Assembly: GCF_002775205.1 (NCBI RefSeq)
Contig: NC_036464.1
Coordinates: 3,039,817-3,103,816 of the forward strand
Length of the DNA: 64,000 nt
Direction: 5' to 3'
From: Xiphophorus maculatus
Lineage: Eukaryota; Chordata; Actinopteri; Cyprinodontiformes; Poeciliidae
A model generated the notes under the pieces. That model ran no database searches. It was not told the origin of the DNA and saw only the letters and a list, made by a program, of their open reading frames with translations. Of the stretch, positions 56,981-64,000 are shown one piece after another; position 1 is the first letter of the stretch; every line of letters begins with the position of its first letter. The position numbers and the translations under genes were made by a program.

Positions 56981-57126
56981 TGACGTCACACGCTGCTGAC
57001 GTCACGCGGGAACTTACCTGCCGCAGGTTCGGAACTCGGATCCAGTTTCAGTCCAGTTGATCAACAGCTGCTTTTTCCTCCTTTAGCCCCGCCCCCTCTG
57101 TCTGACGTCAGCAGCTCTGCGCCAAT
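56981..57126 (-). promoter_or_regulatory. aifm2: aifm2 promoter with three CRE palindromes
   Basis: A 5' UTR exon with donor CGGCAG|GTAAGT begins at 57018 and extends upward. Perfect TGACGTCA palindromes lie at 56981-56988, 56997-57004 (both just inside intron 1) and 57103-57110. A GC box (GCCCCGCCCC, ~57086) and a CCAAT box (57122-57126) complete a CpG-type promoter. CREB/ATF binding is the established meaning of the palindrome; control of this gene by it is inference. Confidence 0.6.
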
Positions 57127-57129
57127 CAG

Positions 57130-58860
57130 AGCGCATCCGCTCCTAACGAAGGAAGGCTGTGGTGCGTTCAGGGACCGCAGGAAAACAAAAACCAAGCAGA
57201 GCTGATGTTACAGAAGCAAAGTTCTGTCTTTAGTCTTCCTGCCGGTTCTGTTGGATCTGTTGTTCATTAAAGAATGGATTCGGTTCTGATCGGTCGGTTC
57301 CGATGATTTATGGGTCAGAACCAGTACACCGTGTTCCCACCAGTTCTCTCTGGGCTCATCAGTGATCGGTTCTGATCCAATCAGCGGCTCTCCTGCTGAC
57401 TCAGCATTTTTTCTGCTGAGTCAGCGTTAGGAAACAGCAAACCTGTGTCATAATGGGGGAGGGAAAGGTCAGGAGGTCAAGATGTAAGCAGTGTCCAGAA
57501 CTCCCACTGGACCTTCATCTGTTGGGGGAAGAGGTCAAACATCCCATAATAGAGCCGCTCTGTAACCACAGCAACATGGTTCTGGTTCTGGTTCTAACTG
57601 ACGATTCCTGTTTGATCCTGGTAAACATGTCAAACAGAACTCCAGGATCCTAACTGGTTCTGGTTCTGATCCCGGTTCTGTATCTTCCTCATCTAGAACA
57701 TTACCAACATCATACACCAAAGGTTCTGCTTCACTGAGGAGAACCAGCCAAACCGGACCTGCAGCGCTATCAGTAAGGAGATCAGAACCAGGCGCAGCTC
57801 CATTTCTTCTAACTCAGAACCAGCAGAACTACCAGAACCAATTAGAACCAACAGAAATACCAGAACCAATCAGTACCATCAGAACCAACAGAACCATTGA
57901 AACCAACAGAACCCTGCTCTCTACACGGTCTAGTTAAAGCATCATGGTACCGACCTGCACAGGCAGCAGTGAAACCAGAACCAGAAGTGTTCTGAGCAAC
58001 AGAATGTGATCGGATCAGCAGAACCGGTTCTGCTTCATGTTTTCATCAGACTGCAGCTCAGAACCTGCAGAACCTCTAATGTTGCCCTTTTTCAACAGGT
58101 TTACAGCTGGTCCTCCATACATAAGAACCTAAAACCTTCCTGGTGAAATGAATTAATGATGTAAAAACAGTTTCTGCAGCTCCGCGGTTCTGATGGCCTC
58201 TGGACCTCTGCTCTACCTGCGCTTTTGATGGTGACGTCATTTTCTTCAGAAAACTTCCAAGTTCTTCTCCGTTACGCTGTAGTTCAGACCTGCTGTGTTT
58301 TAGCGCCCTCCAGCGGAAGAATTGTGCTCTGCACCAAGTTTAATTCCGACCGATCAGAATTCCATCAAGTCAGCAGCAGCATACCGGAACAGGTTACTTC
58401 TCCTACCAAAATAAAACCTGGCAGGGTTTTAATCTTTCAGTTCAGTAGCGAAGATTCTCAGCGAACTGATCAGTTAAGTCAACCCAGTCAGGACCAGTTC
58501 ATCATTCTAACTGGCTAACCTGGTACTGTCTGGAGATCCCAGCAGTAAATCTTCAGTTAATACCAATAATACCGTTTGTTGCTTTAACAATGCTTGCTCA
58601 AATATGTTAATTAAATACGCTAAATAAAACTTTATTATGACTGTACAATAACTGATGTAGTAATATGTAATATAGTACAAAGTGATACTATTGGAGTAAG
58701 AAAATACTGAAGACATTAAATACTATTATGAAGCAAATAAAACATCTAAAGTGTTATACGGTAATTAACGTCAAAAGGTAAAATTGATGGAAGATAAGTT
58801 CAACAAAATGATAGAAACCATGAAATCGGCTGAAAAACGAAGTGGTTTGGTGTCTTATTT
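57130..58860. other. Intergenic spacer between aifm2 and ninl
   Basis: Very dense in AGAACC/GGTTCT words, notably 57780-57920 where cagaaccaatcagaacca-type units run almost in tandem. No coding exon was found. Confidence 0.5.
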
Positions 58861-58869
58861 TGAAATCAA

Positions 58870-59056
58870 ACCGGAAGTCAGTTTGTGTGTATGTAATTTT
58901 GTTTTTGTTCCGGTCAGTTCGGGTCTCGGTTCTCTGGGTCAGCAGCTCCGGTAACTCTGCCCCTGATTCGGTTCTGTAACAGTTGACTCAGCTCCAGTAT
59001 CTCCTTCATGGAGGACCCGTGAGGTTCGGCCCGGACCGGAGCAGAACTTTCTGCGG
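58870..59056 (+). promoter_or_regulatory. ninl: ninl promoter and non-coding first exon
   Basis: An ETS site (ACCGGAAGT, about 58869-58877) precedes a GC-rich stretch ending in a good donor, CTGCGG|GTAAGT, at 59056. The next plus-strand acceptor, at 59980, leads into the exon with the ninl ATG. CpG-rich sequence continues to ~59290 and may be bidirectional. Confidence 0.5.
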
Positions 59057-59195
59057 GTAAGTTAGTCCCAGTTAGCGGTATGGTTCCGCTGTCCGAACCT
59101 TGCGCAGTTAACGGCGCGGATATAAACTTCATAACTTTCTGTCTCGGTTTGCCTCGCGAGCCTTTTGTTCCTGTGGCTCGCGCCTCCGTTCCCAT
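58914..59195 (-). CDS. Unknown 93-residue antisense ORF at the ninl promoter
   Basis: The ATG at 59195 sits in an optimal Kozak context (TTCACCATGG). The frame reads MGTEARATGTKGSRGKPRQK, then VMKFISAPL.., and a C-terminal part, SSMKEILELSQLLQNRIRGR, that looks helical. No family is recognised. It lies inside the CpG-rich ninl promoter on the opposite strand and could be a small divergent gene, an upstream ORF of a longer transcript, or chance. The chance explanation is helped by the GC content. Confidence 0.3.
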   Translation of the reverse strand: MGTEARATGTKGSRGKPRQKVMKFISAPLTAQGSDSGTIPLTGTNLPAESSAPVRAEPHGSSMKEILELSQLLQNRIRGRVTGAADPENRDPN

Positions 59196-59624
59196 GGTGA
59201 AGCTTCTCCGGCCCGCGAGGCTCTCCGAGCAGAGCCGAGGGCTCTCCGGAAACAGACGAGCGACCGAGGAGCGGACTCGGTTTTTATTCTGAAACTAGCA
59301 CAACAGACGGATTCATTTTGGCTTCAGAACTGCTGGAACCTTTGGAACAGAACCGGGCCATTAGAACCGGGCATGACATAAAGAAACCTTAAGACTTTGA
59401 TTTGAAGGTTAGCTGCGGTGCTGATTCTGTAGCTGAGGAAGTTCGGTCCATTCTGGTTCTGTTCAAAACACCAACTGGTCCAAATTTTTCTATGTCAGGA
59501 AACCCAGTTCCTCCTCCGGAACAAGAACGTGGCGACAGTGGAGAGAAACTACTTCCTGTTAACCTGAAGAAACTTTTAGCAGAACCGAGTTCAGATAAAA
59601 CACAAAGCATCTCTGCTTTACTGG

Positions 59625-59745
59625 GACTCAGTGGTCTGTTACTGGTCTGTTACTGGGACTCAGTGGTCTGTTACTGGTCTGTTACTGGGACTCAGTGGTC
59701 TGTTACTGGGACTCAGTGGTCTGTTACTGGGACTCAGTGGTTCTG
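59625..59745. repeat. 21-bp minisatellite
   Basis: About six units of gggactcagtggtctgttac, with partial copies, in the 5' intron of ninl. Confidence 0.9.
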
Positions 59746-60008
59746 TCTTGTTGTTGACAGGAAGTGATTTTTTTCTGCGTGTTTTCGTTGGTCTCGGTTT
59801 TTTGGGTTGGTTCTGTGTGTTTGCTCTTTGTGGACCTGGAGTTTATGGAACCCGGTTCTGATCCCTGATGGTTCCCACTGTTAGAACTCTAATAGAACCC
59901 ATGTTCTACTCCACGAGCTTCACGGGTTCTGGAGGCTCTGAGACTATTGGTCAGATGACGCCACTCTCTGCTCCCGCCAGGTGTGACATCACAGCGTGAT
60001 GCGTCCCG

Positions 60009-61329
60009 ATGGAGGAGGCGGAGCCAAGCCGCTACGTGACCCAGCTGAGGGCGGAGTTTGACAGCTGCGACTCGACGGCGACGGGTTTCCTGGACCGGGA
60101 GGAGCTGACCGAGCTGAGCAGGAAGCTGCAGCTGGACGCACATCTGCCACTGTTGCTGGACATGCTGCTTGGGGAGCGGCCCCACGGCAGGGTAACCGGT
60201 TCTACTGGACCAGAACTATTGGTTCTGCAGGGTTCTGCCGGGCTCAGTCCAGGTTCTGTTTGTGTTCCAGGTGAACTTTGAGGAGTTTAAGAACGGCTTG
60301 GTGGTGGTTCTGTCCCACTCTCTGGACTTCAGCACCTCAGAGGATGACAGCAGCTACCTGGTGCCAGGTGAGACACTGCAAGGTCCAATAGTCAGTGGTT
60401 CTGGTTCTGGCCCAGCCAGATTACTTCCTCCTCTCCTCTTCCTTCTGCAGCCGTCCCTCAGGAGGTGAAGCCAAAGTTTGTGAAGGGAGCAAAGCGTTAT
60501 GGCCGCCGCTCTCGACCCGAAACCCAGTCCAGTACCAGCCTGGACTCGACCCCGACCAGAACCAAACCCATGGACCTGAACTTGGACTCGTCCCCGCCTG
60601 GTGTCCACAGGGCCAAACTGAGACGGTCCACATCTCTGGAGAGCGTGGAGGTGAGCAGGCCGAGGTTTATCGTTAGCCTCTGTTAGCATGTGTTAGCTTA
60701 TGTTAGCCTATATTAGCTTGTGTAGCTCCTAGCAGAACCCGAGTGTGGGTGGTGGTCGGGTCCCCTCTTTCCTTAAAATGTTTAATAAACCTGCAATTGA
60801 ACCAGCAGTTATTATTGTTGCCTTGGAGATAGTCTACTGCAACAATAATAGCAGTTGAGGCTAACACTGATGCTAACACTGATGCTACCTGGAATAAGCT
60901 AAATCCTCTGTTTTCAGGAGGTTTTATTTTTCTTTTATTTAACCTGTTTGAACTCCTGGAGTGGTCAGCTGCTCTGGTAGCCTTAGCCTTGGCCCTGACA
61001 TTAGCCTTAGCTTTAGTTTTATGTGCGTTCCCTTTATAGTCTGAACTCAGAAATATGTAGTGGAAGCCCGCTGAAGTTGGACCTCCTACTCAGAAACTTA
61101 AAGCTGACTTTGATGATGGTAACTTGAAGGCTTTTACTTCAGGTGCCATATGCGGCTCCAAGTTCCAGCTTTTAGCCCTTAATTGCATGTTGGTAGGTCA
61201 GTAAAGGTGAAATCGGACCATCAGATAAAATTCTGGTTCTGGTTCTGCTGCTGCATCTCCACACAGACTTTAATCTGAAACAGGATCAGCTGCTGTAGAA
61301 CCAGACCAGATTCAGATCAGATTCTCTCA

Positions 61330-61368
<39 letters not shown>

Positions 61369-63835
61369 TCCTCTCAGTCTCTGTTCATCCAGCAGAACTA
61401 AATCTGCTCAGGAATTCCTTATGATTACAGTTTATACTGCTCCTGGGACTCACACACACTGAACACACACACTGAACACACACACTGAACACACACACAC
61501 ACTAAACACACACTCTGAACACACTGATTCCTCTCAGTTCCATGTTTTCTCTGCAGAGCCTGAAATCTGATGAAGAGACAGGAAGCAGCAGGTTGGACCA
61601 GCAGCTCTTTCACAATAAAGGTACTCTGCATCAGAAATCAGAACCAGAACCGGGTCTGAGGTTCTGACTTAAAGCTGCAGTGTGTGTTTTTCCATATTAG
61701 CTCAAACTGTCTCAATGTTGTGACAGTTTGTAATGAGAACAGATCGATCCGTCTGAAGAAATGCACCAAAATCAACCAGTCACAGCCAGGAGGCGGGGCT
61801 TAAGCCTGCCAGTCAACCTCATGTACTCGCTGCTAAATGTGCTAATGGTGGAGAAACAACTTACCAGTATATGGAAACTGTTTATCTGCTTTCATGCTTA
61901 CTAACTAGCCTTATGTAACGCTACTTAAGGCTAGGCGCCTGACTACGGCCAAATATAACAAATGGCGCTCAGATAGATTCGGCTATGGAGCCCGTGGGTG
62001 TGAATAAAATACCATTAGACAAAAGTATGTTTAAGTTATTGTATTCAACTTGGTTTTTTCCTTCATATATATATGGAGATATGCAATAATAATAATATTT
62101 ATAATAACAGTGATTTTCTATAATATAACCAAAAACACAACAAAGGAAGAAAAAAAAAACAACAAGCACTCAGCAACAAAACAATAAACCCTGATGTCAC
62201 CCAAGAGTTTCTATTTTGGTCCATTCATGAATCCAAGGTGATCAATAGTCCATCAATCAATATCTGATTGTTTTCTTTTTTTTCCAAGATCCAGAGCAAA
62301 TAGGTCCAGAATGAAAAAAATAGCTTGGTTCATTTAAATCCTACCGCGAAGCTGCGGTGATCCGGTAGCTCGCCATCCTGACGTGACACCGGGGGTGGGA
62401 AAAAAACCTGACCTAAACAAGGTCATGAATAAAAATAAAACAAATTAGCTGTCATGTTTAAACATTGTTAAACTGTTATCCAAAATAAAAAACATTCAAC
62501 AATTACAAAAAAAATAAACAAATAACTATATTCCATAAAGTGTTTTCTCATGATTTTTTTTCAAATGAATTTCCAATTAAAGATCGCGATCAAATTCAAA
62601 GTTACATTCAGATTCAAATCAAGGGTATAGACCTTATTAAAGTTACCGGTAAAAGGTACAAATCAAATTAAAGTTACCGGTACAGATCAAATTAAAGTGC
62701 ACTTTCACATTATATCTAAGTTTAATTGACGCAGTCAATTAAACTTAATTGACTTCCATATCGTTTCAAAAAACAATTGTTTTTTTTTCTTTTTTTTTCC
62801 CGTTGCGCAACTCCCCAATAAAAACAAATGACCAAGCCCAGAGTTCTATAGGCCGTTAGCAAAAATCAATCAAAAAAATAACTAAAACTGTCCTAAAAGG
62901 ACAAATCTACAAAAATCAAAAGGCCTATTTAATATTTTAACAATATATAATCTATTCGGCCACAAAATTAACAAAAAGAAAATGACCTTTTAAATCAATA
63001 AATAAACTTTTCAGTCATTAATGCACAGATTAAGTGGGCGTGTCGCCACCGCATTTCTATTTCCAAAGAAAACAAAGTACGTAAATTAAACGACTCACCG
63101 TCGAGCGGTCGACAGGAAACACCCAATTTAATCCTTCGGCCCTTTTTGTAAGCCTCGATCCAGCCGTATTCTTCTATAAGTTTAGAAGACGCCGAGACGA
63201 GCAGCTGGCCACAGGGACAGCAGCAACAGCGATTGAGATCCGAGTCACCTGTGACCCGTAACTTAAAGGGTGCTGTCAGTTTGACCCGCCAAAATAAAAT
63301 ACGGGTTCCTTATTTTGTGCAGGTTACACTTAGCATTCACAAAAGGCTATGCTAGCTCAATTAGCATGGAGGACGGTTGACAGCACTAAGACCCTCCTCC
63401 TGGCTCTGATTGGTTGTTTCTAGTTAGCAGTGGAAGGCAGAGATCGATCTGTCTCATGACAAACTGGACACGGATTGAACCGATACGGAAAAACATTTTC
63501 TATAAAAGTTACACAATGCAGCTTTTAATTCTGCCGTCTCTGCAGCAGATCAGCAGCAGGACGCAGGAGGATGTGATGTGGCTGCAGTGTGTGATCACCT
63601 GGACCTGCAGGTAGCTGGACGTCCAGAACCAGAACCAGAACCAGCTGAACCAATCCTGATGATCCCACTGTGTCTGCAGGAAGCTCTGCTCCAGCGATTA
63701 GATGCTAACCGAGATGCTAACCTGGACGCTAACCGGGATGGACGGGTTACCATCAGGAAGGTTCTGTGGAGCTCCACCCCCACGCTAAGCTCCACCCCCA
63801 TCCGGTCAGCTGACCTGCAGAGGGCGCCACTCTGG
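60009..63835 (+). CDS. ninl: ninl (ninein-like), N-terminal part; gene continues past the window
   Basis: Ninein-like protein is a centrosomal, microtubule-anchoring coiled-coil protein with N-terminal EF hands. Exons: 60009-60191 (exon begins 59981), 60271-60367, 60451-60650, 61557-61620, 63546-63610 and 63680-~63835. Phases agree throughout. The start MEEAEPSRYVTQLRAEFDS resembles human NINL MDEEENHYVSQLREVYSS. CDSTATGFLDREELTEL is the first EF hand, RVNFEEFKNGLVVVLSHS follows, and KRYGRRSRPETQ and LRRSTSLESVESLKSDEE match NINL blocks. The last exon is EF-hand-like but expanded by internal repeats (LDANRDANLDANRDGRV). The C-terminal coiled coils are beyond base 64000. The final donor (GG|GTAAAA) is tentative. 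Confidence 0.88.
61334..61368. repeat. (GT)n microsatellite
   Basis: A short perfect GT run in the ninl intron, followed at 61449-61530 by an imperfect array of cacacacactgaa. Confidence 0.93.
61669..63528. mobile_element. DNA transposon with long imperfect inverted repeats, TTAA flanks
   Basis: The left end reads TTAAAGCTGCAGTGTGTG..TCCATATTAG, and further in are 'agatcgatc' and 'agccaggaggcggggctta'. The right end, reverse-complemented, reads TTAAAAGCTGCATTGTGT..TCCGTATCGG with 'agatcgatc' and 'agccaggaggagggtctta' in the same order. The inverted repeat therefore spans roughly 200 bases per side. Both ends abut TTAA. The interior (62.0-63.2 kb) is AT-rich with no ORF. Non-autonomous; the family is not assigned, though TTAA would suit piggyBac-like elements. 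Confidence 0.65.
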
Positions 63836-64000
63836 GTAAAATTATGTTCTAAGAATATTCTGTTCAGACACGAGGAATTGAAAATAAACTGATAGTTCAA
63901 GACTTCAACAGAAACAACAGCAGCCATGTTGGGCAATAGCGCCACCTTCAGCTCTGGAGTACAGTGACAATATTAATGATTGTTTCAAATTAAGACTTTA

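Overview
This is a vertebrate nuclear window, almost certainly from a ray-finned fish. The evidence is small phase-consistent exons with GT/AG introns, a fish-specific FISNA-NACHT-LRR (NLR) gene, and a fish repertoire of transposons (Rex1/CR1-type, L2 and L1/Tx1 LINEs, hAT elements). Introns and spacers are also full of GGTTCTG/CAGAACC words, which I associate with killifish and livebearer genomes; that last placement is inference.

Layout, left to right. 30-30.3 kb, minus strand: most of psd (EFA6A, an ARF6 exchange factor). It has a 761-codon N-terminal exon, five middle exons, a ~19.5 kb intron, then the first two Sec7-domain exons; the Sec7 remainder and the PH domain lie beyond base 1. 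The large intron holds a decayed LINE (0.5-3.8 kb), a ~10 kb hAT element (5.6-15.6 kb) into which a full-length L1 has inserted (6.3-11.9 kb), and a candidate alternative first exon (17.2-17.3 kb). 32.7-36.5 kb, plus strand: a complete four-exon ELOVL6/ELOVL3-type fatty acid elongase, head-to-head with psd. psd next to an elongase recalls mammalian PSD/ELOVL3. 37.9-38.6 kb: an apparently exact second copy of the elongase promoter and exon 1, without the other exons. 38.9-47.0 kb, minus strand: a complete eight-exon NLR gene (883 codons), with an L2 LINE in intron 2. 48.1-50.8 kb: a hAT element split by a 5'-truncated LINE. 53.2-57.1 kb, minus strand: complete aifm2 (FSP1, 372 residues), with a short copy of the same hAT family just downstream of its penultimate exon. 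58.9-64.0 kb, plus strand: the 5' part of ninl (ninein-like), running off the right edge, with a TTAA-flanked inverted-repeat transposon in an intron.

The genes serve unrelated cellular jobs: membrane/ARF6 signalling, lipid elongation, innate immunity, ferroptosis defence and centrosome organisation. I built exon models by hand from homology, splice sites and codon phase. The NLR, aifm2 and elongase models close with a consistent frame from ATG to stop, which is the strongest internal check available here. The most unusual observations are the duplicated elongase promoter/exon 1, two places in psd and aifm2 where a 5' splice site has been tandemly copied, the nested young L1, and a phase-compatible alternative first exon of psd.
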